A stretch of DNA of 64,000 nucleotides from Procambarus clarkii (lineage: Eukaryota > Arthropoda > Malacostraca > Decapoda > Cambaridae). Shown one piece after another: positions 1-9,530 of the stretch. The position numbers and the translations under genes are program-made. The DNA is taken from contig NC_091156.1 in assembly GCF_040958095.1 (NCBI RefSeq), forward strand, positions 21,771,427-21,835,426, given 5' to 3'. The notes beneath the pieces were generated by a model. That model was not told the origin of the DNA. It ran no database searches and saw nothing but the letters and a program-made list of their open reading frames with translations. The stretch's first letter is position 1, and the number at the start of each line of letters is the position of its first letter.

Positions 1-198
1 GTTAGGTTCGGTCATATATCTACGTTAATATTAACTCCAATAAAAAACATTGACCTCATACATAATGAAATGGGTAGCTTTATCATTTCATAAGAAAAAA
101 AATTGAGAAAATATATTAATTCATGAAAAGTTGGCTTATTAGGTAAATCTTGCCTCGCATAGTAGGCTGAGAAGTGCGTTCTGGCTACTAGGTACGAC
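1..198 (-). repeat. Dispersed repeat, left outer arm of nested palindrome
   Basis: This stretch is the reverse complement, with scattered mismatches and small indels, of 514-712. A third partial copy lies at 821-902. All three copies abut a (TA)n tract on the same side, at the shared GTCGTACCTA end, so this looks like a dispersed element that carries or seeds a TA microsatellite. A 62-codon open frame on the minus strand is only a reading of the repeat. The family is not identified. Confidence 0.8.
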
Positions 199-491
<293 letters not shown>

Positions 492-513
492 ATATATATA
501 TATATATATATAT
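492..513. repeat. (TA)n microsatellite, right side
   Basis: Short TA tract between the inner palindrome arm and the right outer arm; symmetric partner of 199-306 but much shorter, as expected for an unstable microsatellite. Confidence 0.93.
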
Positions 514-712
514 GTCGTACCTAGTAGCCAGAACTCACTTCTCAGCCTACTATTCAAGGCCCGATTTGCCTAATAAGCCAAGTTTTCCTGAATTAATATA
601 TTTACTATGATTTTTTTCTTATGAAATGATAAAGCAACCCTTTTCTCTATGTATGAGGTCAATTTTTTTTTATTGGAGTTAAAATTAACGTAGATATATG
701 ACCGAACCTAAC
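514..712 (+). repeat. Dispersed repeat, right outer arm of nested palindrome
   Basis: Inverted, diverged copy of 1-198. It begins GTCGTACCTAG directly after (TA)n and ends at ATGACCGAACCTAAC, where TTAGG-type repeats begin. The outer arms are visibly less identical than the inner 85-bp arms, so the two levels of symmetry may differ in age or in rate of correction. Confidence 0.8.
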
Positions 713-809
713 CAACCCTACCTAACCTAACCTAACCTATATTTATAGGTAAGGTTAGGTTAGGTAGCCAAAAAAAGCTAGGTTAGGTTAGGTTAGGTAG
801 GTTAGGTAG
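707..809. repeat. Head-to-head TTAGG/CCTAA short telomere-type tracts
   Basis: 707-740 reads as CCTAA-type repeats. 747-767 and 779-809 read as TTAGG-type repeats in the opposite orientation. The junction at 738-748 is a small palindrome (ACCTATATTTATAGGT). TTAGG is the common arthropod telomere unit. The tracts are short and imperfect, so this is interstitial sequence, not a chromosome end. Confidence 0.7.
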
Positions 810-820
810 ACGAAAAAATA

Positions 821-900
821 TTAATTCATGAAAACTTGGCTTATTAGGCAAATCGGGCCTTGAATAGTAGGCTGAGAAGTGCGTTCTGGCTATTAGGTAC

Positions 901-902
<2 letters not shown>
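821..902 (-). repeat. Third, partial copy of the outer-arm repeat
   Basis: Matches the (TA)n-proximal 80 bp of the 1-198 arm in the same orientation, and again ends at GGTACGAC followed by (TA)n. It supports 1-198 and 514-712 belonging to a dispersed repeat family. Confidence 0.8.

Positions 903-993
<91 letters not shown>
903..993. repeat. (TA)n microsatellite
   Basis: Pure TA tract of about 90 bp lying between the partial repeat copy (821-902) and the 3' end of the Penelope-like element. Confidence 0.97.
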
Positions 994-995
<2 letters not shown>

Positions 996-1363
996 CCGAA
1001 AAAGTAAGATGAATAATTCTAACACGAATTTTCTTTTTACTATCGATGGTAATTGAAAAATCAATTCTCCAAAACTCATTTTTATTTCTAGTCTGACGCG
1101 ACACTTGAACGCGTTTCGTAATAACGTATTACATTTTCAAAGACTAAGTTTACACACACACAACTTTTAACCTGAAAACACTTAACAGAGTTTTACTAAT
1201 TCTAATGCTAAACATCTTGTCTTATATACTCGCATTTGGGTGAGGTGATATGTTGAAACAGTTTTGGATGAGGTGAACAAACTTTTGACTAACACAAGAC
1301 AGAACACAGTTCGAGTAGAAATTGGATAAGTGAAAGGGAAGAATGGAAGTAACTGCAAAGGGC
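994..1363 (-). repeat. Penelope-like element 3' region (pLTR-like)
   Basis: About 370 bp downstream of the endonuclease stop codon (1364-1366) and before the (TA)n tract. It holds no credible ORF. It contains the hammerhead-like fold at 1089-1146. In Penelope-like elements, such terminal non-coding regions commonly belong to pseudo-LTRs; whether this copy has a matching upstream pLTR cannot be seen because the 5' side is truncated. Confidence 0.6.
1089..1146 (-). ncRNA. Degenerate hammerhead-ribozyme-like fold
   Basis: Minus-strand reading. Stem I pairs TAGTCT (1141-1146) with AGACTA (1089-1094). Stem II pairs six bases (1127-1132 with 1118-1123) around a 3-nt loop. Then comes GAAAC (1113-1117), a 4-bp CGCG/CGCG stem III with a 9-nt loop, and GTC (1095-1097) just before stem I closes. 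This is the order of a type I hammerhead with a short stem III, as described in Penelope-like pLTRs. The expected CUGAUGA box is instead TTGAAAAT (1133-1140), with the C3 and G8 positions changed and one extra base, so this copy is probably inactive. Confidence 0.5.
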
Positions 1364-1735
1364 CTATTGGCCTATACTTCCTCTTGAAGCTTCTATATTG
1401 GTACGGAGTCTTGAAGTGGGTAGAATATAGTTGTGCATTAATTGGCTGTTGATTGCTGGTGTTGACTTTTTGATGTGTAGTGCCTCGCAGATGTCAAGCC
1501 GCCTGCTATCGCTGTATCTATCGATGATTTCTGTGTTGTTTGTTAAGACTTCTCTGGTGATGGTCTGGTTGTGGGAAGAGATTATATGTTCCTTAATGGA
1601 GCCCTGTTGCTTATGCATTGTTAATCGCCTGGAAAGAGATGATGTTGGCTTGCCTATATACCGAGTTCTTTGGGGCTTACAGTCCCCAAGTGGACATATG
1701 ACGGCATAGACGACGTTGGTCTCTTAAAGCATTCT
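1364..1735 (-). pseudogene. GIY-YIG endonuclease domain of the Penelope-like element
   Basis: The domain would nick target DNA for retrotransposition. Visible features are the cysteine pair region (CPLGDC-like, near 1692-1710), then a TYR-ILE-GLY motif at about 1661-1669 with a following SLSRRL stretch (about 1640-1657), and a conserved SSHN segment with downstream DICEALHIKK. The frame is open from 1717 to the stop at 1364, but frameshifts near 1722 and 1782 separate it from the RT. The start at 1618 of the longest Met-initiated reading is artefactual, since homology continues upstream in the same frame. The SPKELGI reading nearby is the neighbouring frame. Not functional as it stands. Confidence 0.8.
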
Positions 1736-2640
1736 GCTTTGTGTCTGGCGAGTTTTTCTTGAGTAGATTGGCCGTTTTTTTTGGTTTTGTAATAAATTAT
1801 CATTTGTATTTTCTGATTTTTGTCTGTAGGGGATGACGTTCCTATCAACAATATCTTTCAGGACCCTTTCCTCCGTTTTATGAGCTGTCGAAAAGAAGTT
1901 CCTGTAAAATAGTCTAATTGGGGGTACAAGTGTTGTGTTGGTTGACTCTTCAGAAGTTGCATGGCGTTTTACCTTTCTTTTTATGATGTCTTTAACGAAA
2001 CCGTTAGAGAAGTCGTTGTTGACTAAGAGTTGCCTTATCCTACAGAGTTCTTCATAGACTTCTTTCCATCCTGAGCTGTGGCTTAGAGTACGGTCGACAT
2101 AAGCATTGACAACACTCCTCTTGTACCTGTCTGGGCAGTCACTATTGGCATTGAGGCACATTCCTATGTTTGTTTCTTTGGTGTAGACTGCAGTACGGAA
2201 GGCTCCGCTTCTTTCCGTGACTGTTACATCCAGAAAGGGCAGCGTCCCATTGTTCTTCATCTCGTACGTGAAACTAAACACAGAATTCTGCTCAAATGCC
2301 TCCTTCAGCTGCTGCAGACATCTGGCATCAGGTAACTGTGTAAAAATGTCGTCAACATACCTGCAGTATATGGCGGGTCTCGAGTCCATGTCAACTAAGA
2401 CCCTTTGCTCGATGGTGCCCATGTAGAGGTTCGCAAACAGGACACCTAGGGAAGAACCCATGGCGACCCGATCTACTTGCTTATACATGTACCCATCTGG
2501 GCTCACGAAGGGTGCCTCTTTAGTGCAGGCTTGGAGTAGTTTCCTCAGAATGCTTTCTGGCATGTCAAGAAGAGTGCAAGCCGGGTCATGATACACACTG
2601 TCTGCTATCATCACGATTGTCTCGTCCACAGGTACGTTGG
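1736..2640 (-). pseudogene. Reverse transcriptase core of the Penelope-like element
   Basis: A 301-codon open frame (2629 to 1724) carries the C-terminal half of the RT. Recognisable motifs include QVDRVAMGSSLGVLFANLYM (residues 51-70, RT motif with the usual proline replaced by serine) and the catalytic YVDDIF (residues 91-96, near 2342-2359), then the NGTLPFLDVTV segment. Upstream homology continues in another frame across a frameshift near 2635, and downstream homology changes frame near 1830 (in the NVIP region). The last 30 or so residues of the frame are out-of-frame sequence. Penelope RTs are telomerase-related; nothing here suggests a host function. Confidence 0.87.
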
Positions 2641-3450
2641 TAAATAGTGACTACATCCAACGAGGCTCTTATTCCCGTGGCCCGTGCTCCACGCAGTAAG
2701 TCGACAAATTCCTTGGGAGACTTCAAGCTGAAAACACAGGGTACGTAATGAGTCAGCAACCCGTCGAGTCGCTTAGCCAGTCTGCATGTGGGTGTGGGTA
2801 TCTGGCTGATGATTAGCCGAAGAGGGTTTCCTGGCTTGTGGGTCTTGACATTTCCATAGGCATACCCAGGTTTGTATTCCCCAACAACTTTTGGCAGGTG
2901 GAGTCCGGATTTCTTAGCGTTCACAGTTTTGATCAATCTGTTTACCTTCGTTTTCAATTCGGCTGTAGTGTCCTTCGTTACCCTTTGGAATTTAGTTTGG
3001 TCGGAGAGTATGAGGTTCATTTTTGACAGATATTCGTCTTTTTTAAGAATGACGGATATTGGCGACTTGTCACCTCTCCGAATGACTATCTCCTTGTTCT
3101 TACGAAGGCTCTTAGCTCGCGCTTTGAGTTCGGGGGACAGTATGGTGCTTCTGTAGTTATCTCGAAAATTTCCTCCTTCTGCAATAAGTTCTGCTTGTAA
3201 GGTGTATTTGGTGATGAACTTCTTTTGTGTCTCGAGGTCGAATATATCGTCCAATAGGATCTCCAACTCCACTTTCTGGGCCATCTCACTCGGTCTGGGC
3301 ATAACGTGACAGTTTATACCCAGGTTCAAGAGTAACTTGGTCCTCGGTGAGGTTGATTCCAGCAAAGTTTAAGAAGCCATCTCTAAGTCATGGAATCGCC
3401 ATAGGTCCTCCAAATAATGTTGTCAGTTTCTTGATGATACTGGTTTCGGT
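2641..3450 (-). pseudogene. N-terminal half and RT fingers of the Penelope-like element
   Basis: Open frame 3365-2586 includes NLGINCHVMPRPSE near its start and an RT segment with YGNVKTHKPGNPLRLIISQI, ending SLDVVTIY just before the first catalytic-region frameshift near 2635. In the preceding stretch (3330-3450) recognisable residues such as NFAGINLTEDQVTL lie in a different frame, with a shift near 3325 and a TGA at 3388-3390. The Met at 3365 is therefore not a real start. The upstream N-terminus is missing, cut off at the satellite boundary. Confidence 0.82.
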
Positions 3451-3455
3451 GTTGT

Positions 3456-3496
3456 GGTGATGTCGATCTGATCGACATCAGCAGATCGACATCACC
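3456..3496. repeat. 15-bp inverted repeat at element/satellite junction
   Basis: 3456-3470 (GGTGATGTCGATCTG) is the exact reverse complement of 3482-3496, with an 11-nt spacer. It sits exactly between the truncated Penelope-like element and the first satellite unit. Confidence 0.9.
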
Positions 3497-4137
3497 TACT
3501 GGTGGACCCCAGCCACCCTACTGGAGGAGTGTTACAGGGATAGACCCCAGCCGCCCTACTGCAGGACCCCCAGCCGCCCTACTGCAGGACCCCCAGCCGC
3601 CCTACTGCTGGACCCCCAGCCGCCCTACTGCTGGACCCCCAGCCGCCCTACTGCTGGACCCCCAGCCGCCCTACTGCTGGACCCCCAGCCGCCCTACTGC
3701 TGGACCCCCAGCCGCCCTACTGCTGGACCCCCAGCCGCCCTACTGCAGGACCCCCAGCCGCCCTACTGCTGGACCCCCAGCCGCCCTACCGGTCGACCCC
3801 CAGCCGCCCTACCGGTCGACCCCCAGCCGCCCTACCGGTCGACCCCCAGCCGCCCTACCGGTCGACCCCCAGCCGCCCTACCGGTCGACCCCCAGCCGCC
3901 CTACCGGTCGACCCCCAGCCGCCCTACCGGTCGACCCCCAGCCGCCCTACCGGTCGACCCCCAGCCGCCCTACCGGTCGACCCCCAGCCGCCCTACCGGT
4001 CGACCCCCAGCCGCCCTACCGGTCGACCCCCAGCCGCCCTACCGGTCGACCCCCAGCCGCCCTACCGGTCGACCCCCAACCACACTACCGGTGGACCCCC
4101 AGCCACACTACCGGTGGACCCCCAGCCACACTACTGG
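3497..4137. repeat. Satellite left edge: GC-rich 23-bp subfamilies
   Basis: The left edge has a unit pair unlike the rest: first units with CTACTGCTGG plus CCGCC (about 3541-3780), then about 13 near-identical units carrying CCGGTCGAC (about 3786-4077), grading through ACCGGTGG and CACACTACTGGTGG into the main consensus. Each block is internally homogeneous. Confidence 0.93.
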
Positions 4138-7100
4138 TGGACCCCCAGCCACACTACTGGTGGACCCCCAGCCACCCTACTGGTGGACCCCCAGCCACCC
4201 TACTGGTGGGCCCCAGCCACCCTACTGGTGGACCCCAGCCACCCTACTGGTGGACCCCAGCCACCCTACTGGTGGACCCCAGCCACCCTACTGGTGGACC
4301 CCAGCCACCCTACTGGTGGACCCCAGCCACCCTACTGGTGGACCCCAGCCACCCTACTGGTGGACCCCAGCCACCCTACTGGTGGACCCCAGCCACCCTA
4401 CTGGTGGACCCCAGCCACCCTACTGGTGGACCCCAGCCACCCTACTGGTGGACCCCAGCCACCCTACTGGTGGACCCCAGCCACCCTACTGGTGGACCCC
4501 AGCCACCCTACTGGTGGACCCCAGCCACCTTACTGGTGGACCCCCAGCCACCCTACTGATGGACCGCAGCCACCCTACTGGTGGACCCCCAGCCACCCTA
4601 CTGGTGGACCCCCAGCCACCCTACTGATGGACCCCAGCCACCCTACTGGGGGACCCCAGCCACCCTACTGATGGACCCCAGCCACCCTACTGGGGGACCC
4701 CAGCCACCCTACTGATGAACCCCAGTCACCCTTCTGATGGACCCCAGCCACCCTTCTGATGGACCCCACCCACCCTTCTGATGGACCCCAGCCACCCTTC
4801 TGATGGACCCCACCCACCCTTCTGATGGACCCCAGCCACCCTTCTGATGGACCCCAGCCAACCTACTGGTGGGGTGTTGCAGGGATGGACCCCAGCCACC
4901 CTAGTGATGGACCCGAGCCACCCTACTGATGGAGTGTTACAGGGATGGACCCCAGCCACACTACTGATGAAGTGTTACAGGGATGGACCCCAGACACCCT
5001 ACTGGTGGACCCCAGCCACACTACTGATGGGGTGTTATAGGGATGGACCCCAGCCACCCTAATGATGGGGTGTTACAGGGATGGACCCCAGCCACCCTAC
5101 TGACGGAGTGTTACAGGGATGGACCCCAACCACCCTACTGATGGACCCCAGCCACCCTACTGATAGGGTGTTATAGGGATGGACCCCAGCCACCCTACTG
5201 ATGGACCCCAGCCACCCTACTGATGGGGTGTTACAGGGATGGACCCCAGCCACCCTACTGGTGGACCCCAGCCACCCTACTGGTGGACCCCAGCCACCCT
5301 ACTGGTGGACCCCAGCCACCCTACTGGTGGACCCCAGCCACCCTACTGATGGGGTGTTGCAGGGGTGGACCCCAGCCACCCTACTGATGGGGTGTTGCAG
5401 GGATGGACCCCAGCCACTCTACTGATGGGGTGTTACGGGGATGGACCCCAGCCACCCTACTGGTGGACCCCAGCCACCCTACTGGTGGACCCCAGCCACC
5501 CTACTGGTGGACCCCAGCCACCCTACTGGTGGACCCCAGCCACCCTACTGGTGGACCCCAGCCACCCTACTGGTGGACCCCAGCCACCCTACTGGTGGAC
5601 CCCAGCCACCCTACTGGTGGACCCCAGCCACCCTACTGGTGGACCCCAGCCACCCTACTGGTGGACCCCAGCCACCCTACTGGTGGACCCCAGCCACCCT
5701 ACTGGTGGACCCCCAGCCACCCTACTGGTGGACCCCAGCCACCCTACTGGTGGACCCCAGCCACCCTACTGGTGGACCCCAGCCACCCTACTGGTGGACC
5801 CCAGCCACCCTACTGGTGGACCCCAGCCACCCTACTGGTGGACCCCAGCCACCCTACTGGTGGACCCCAGCCACCCTACTGGTGGACCCCAGCCACCCTA
5901 CTGGTGGACCCCAGCCACCCTACTGGTGGACCCCAGCCACCCTACTGGTGGACCCCAGCCACCCTACTGGTGGACCCCAGTCACCCTACTGGTGGACCCC
6001 AGCCACCCTACTGGTGGACCCCAGCACCCTACTGACGGAGTGTTACAGGGATGGACCCCAGCCACCCTACTGACGGAGTGTTACAGGGATGGACCCCAGC
6101 CACCCTACTGGTGGACCCCAGCCACCCTACTGGTGGACCCCAGCCACCCTACTGGTGGACCCCAGCCACCCTACTGGTGGACCCCAGCCACCCTACTGGT
6201 GGACCCCAGCCACCCTACTGGTGGACCCCAGCCACCCAACTGGTGGACCCCAGTCACCCTACTGGTGGACCCCAGTCACCCTACTGGTAGACCCCAGCCA
6301 GCCAACTGATGGACCCCCGCCACCCTACTGGTGGACCCCAGCACCCTACTGATGGAGTGTTATAGGGATGGACCCCAGCCACCCTACTGATGAACCCCAT
6401 CCACCCTACTGGTGGACCCCAGGACCCTACTGATGGAGTGTTACAGGGATGGACCCCAGCCACCCTACTGATGGAGTGTTACAGGGATGGACCCCAGCCA
6501 CGCTACTGATGGAGTGTTACAGGGATGGACCCCAGCCACCCTACTGGTGGACCCCAGCCACCCTACTGATGGAGTGTTATAGGGATGGACCCCAGCCACC
6601 CTACTGATGGAGTGTTACAGGGATGGACCCCAGCCACCCTACTGGTGGACCCCAGCCACCCTACTGATGGAGTGTTACAGGGATGGACCCCAGCCACCCT
6701 ACTGGTGGACCCCAGCCACGCTACTGATGGACCCCAGCCACCCTACTGATGGACCCCAGCCACCCTACTGATGGACCCCAGCCACCCTACTGGTGGACCC
6801 CAGCCACCCTACTGGTGGACCCCAGCCACCCTACTGGTGGACCCCAGCCACCCTACTGGTGGACCCCAGCCACCCTACTGGTGGACCCCAGCCACCCTAC
6901 TGGTGGACCCCAGCCACCCTACTGGTGGACCCCAGTCACCCTACTGGTGGACCCCAGCCACCCTACTGGTGGACCCCAGCCACCCTACTGGTGGACCCCA
7001 GCCACCCTACTGGTGGACCCCAGCCACCCTACTGGTGGACCCCAGCCACCCTACTGGTGGACCCCAGCCACCCTACTGGTGGACCCCAGCCACCCTACTG

Positions 7101-9530
7101 GTGGACCCCACCCACCCTACTGGTGGACCCCAGCCACCCTACTGGTGGACCCCAGCCACCCTACTGGTGGAGTGTTACAGGGATGGACCCCAGCCACCCT
7201 ACTGATGGACCCCAGCCACCCTACTGATGGACCCCAGCCACCCTACTGATGGACCCCAGCCACCCTACTGATGGACCCCAGCAACCTTATTGATGGACCC
7301 CAGCCACCCTACTGATGGACCCCAGCACCCTACTGATGGACCCCAGCCACCCTACTGATGGAGTGTTACAGGGATGGACCCCAGCCACCCTACTGATGGA
7401 CCCTAGCCACCCTACTGATGGAGTGTTACAGGGATGGACCCCAGCCACCTTACTGGTGGACCCCAGCCACCCTACTGATGGGGTGTTACAGGGATGGACC
7501 CCAGTCACCCTACTGGTAGACCCCAGCCACCCTACTGGTGGACCCCAGCCACCTTACTGATGGACCCCAGCTACCCTACTGATGGGGTGTTACAGGGATG
7601 GACCCCTGTCACCCTACTGGTGGATCCCAGCCACCCTACTGATGGGGTGTTATAGGGATGGACCCCAGCCACCCTACTGGTGGACCCCCAGCCACCCTAC
7701 TAGTGGACCCCCAGCCACCCTACTGGTGGACCCCCAGCCACCCTACTGGTGGACCCCCAGCCACCCTACTGGTGGACCCCCAGCCACCCTACTGGTGGAC
7801 CCCCAGCCACCCTACTGGTGGACCCCCAGCCACCCTACTGATGGAGTGTTACAGGGATGGACCCCAGCCACCCTACTGATGGACCCCTAGCCACCCTACT
7901 GATGGAGTGTTACAGGGATGGACCCCAGCCACCCTACTGGTGGACCCCCAGCCACCCTACTGATGGAATGTTACAGGGATGGACCCCAGCCACCCTATTG
8001 GTGGACCCCAGCCACCCTACTGGTGGACCCCATCCACCCTACTGGTGGACCCCATCCACCCTACTGGTGGACCCCAGCCACCCTACTGGTGGACCCCAGC
8101 CACCCTACTGGTGGAGTGTTACAGGGATGGACCCCAGCCACCCTACTTATGGACCCCAGCCACCCTACTGGTGGAGTGTTACAGGGATGGACCCCAGCCA
8201 CCCTACTGATGGAGTGTTACAGGGATGGACGCCAGCCACCCTACTGATGGACCCCAGCCACCCTACTGGTGGACCCCAGCCACCCTACTGATGGACCCCA
8301 GCCACCCTACTGGTGGACCCCAGCAACCCTACTGGTGGACCCCAGCCACCCTACTGGTGGTCCCCCAGCCACCCTACTGGTGGTCCCCCAGCCACCCTAC
8401 TGGTGGTCCCCCAGCCACCCTACTGGTGGTCCCCCAGCCACCCTACTGGTGGTCCCCCAGCCACCCTACTGGTGGTCCCCCAGCCACCCTACTGGTGGTC
8501 CCCCAGCCACCCTACTGGTGGTCCCCCAGCCACCCTACTGGTGGTCCCCCAGCCACCCTACTGGTGGTCCCCCAGCCACCCTACTGGTGGTCCCCCAGCC
8601 ACCCTACTGGTGGTCCCCCAGCCACCCTACTGGTGGTCCCCCTGCCACCCTACTGGTGGACCCCAGCCACCCTACTGGTGGTCCCCCAGCCACCCTACTG
8701 GTGGTCCCCCAGCCACCCTACTGGTGGTCCCCCAGCCACCCTACTGGTGGTCCCCCAGCCACCCTACTGGTGGACCCCAGCCACCCTACTGGTGGTCCCC
8801 CAGCCACCCTACTGGTGGACCCCCAGCCACCCTACTGGTGGACCCCCAGCCACCCTACTGGTGGTCCCCCAGCCACCCTACTGGTGGTCCCCCAGCCACC
8901 CTACTGGTGGACCCCCAGCCACCCTACTGGTGGACCCCCAGCCACCCTACTGGTGGACCCCCAGCCACCCTACTGGTGGACCCCCAGCCACCCTACTGGT
9001 TGTCCCCCAGCCACCCTACTGGTTGTCCCCCAGCCACCCTACTGGTTGTCCCCCAGCCACCCTACTGGTGGTTCCCCAGCCACCCTACTGGTGGTCCCCC
9101 AGCCACCCTACTGGTGGTCCCCCAGCCACCCTACTGGTGGAAACCCAGCCACCCTACTGGTGGTCCCCCAGCCACCCTACTGGTGGTCCCCCAGCTACCC
9201 TACTGGTGGACCCCAGCCACCCTACTGGTGGTCCCCCAGCCACCCTACTGGTGGACCCCAGCCACCCTACTGGTGGAGTGTTACAGGGATGGACCCCAGC
9301 CACCCTACTTATGGACCCCAGCCACCCTACTGGTGGAGTGTTACAGGGATGGACCCCAGCCACCCTACTGATGGAGTGTTACAGGGATGGACGCCAGCCA
9401 CCCTACTGATGGACCCCAGCCACCCTACTGAAGGAGTGTTACAGGGATGGACCCCAGCCACCCTACTGATGGACCCCCAGCCACCCTTCTGATGGAGTGT
9501 TACAGGGATGGACCCCAGCCACCCTACTGG
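4138..9530. repeat. Higher-order repeat copy A (about 5.3 kb)
   Basis: Private variants recur in the same order in the next block at offsets of 5446 bp (4726 region) falling to 5215 bp (9154 region). Examples are the CCCTTCTGATGG cluster at 4720-4850 and the CAGCAACCTTATTGATGG unit near 7281. The changing offset shows unit gain or loss since duplication. Confidence 0.88.

Larger units (their letters stand above)
994..3480 (-). mobile_element. Penelope-like element, decayed and 5'-truncated
   Basis: Read on the minus strand, the order is an N-terminal region with the start of the reverse transcriptase, the RT core with YVDD, a linker, a C-terminal GIY-YIG endonuclease, then about 370 bp of non-coding 3' sequence ending in (TA)n. 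RT followed by GIY-YIG is diagnostic of endonuclease-bearing Penelope-like elements, which are common in arthropods. At least five frameshifts and one in-frame TGA (3388-3390) interrupt the coding region. The 5' part ends where a short palindrome (3456-3496) meets the satellite. Family assignment is firm; the exact element boundaries are inferred. Confidence 0.88.

Noticed and set aside
707-809. A functional telomere
   Set aside because: The TTAGG-type tracts are short, imperfect, in both orientations and flanked by ordinary repeats on both sides.
2872-3156. Plus-strand frames across the Penelope-like element
   Set aside because: Antisense shadows of the recognisable RT sequence on the minus strand.
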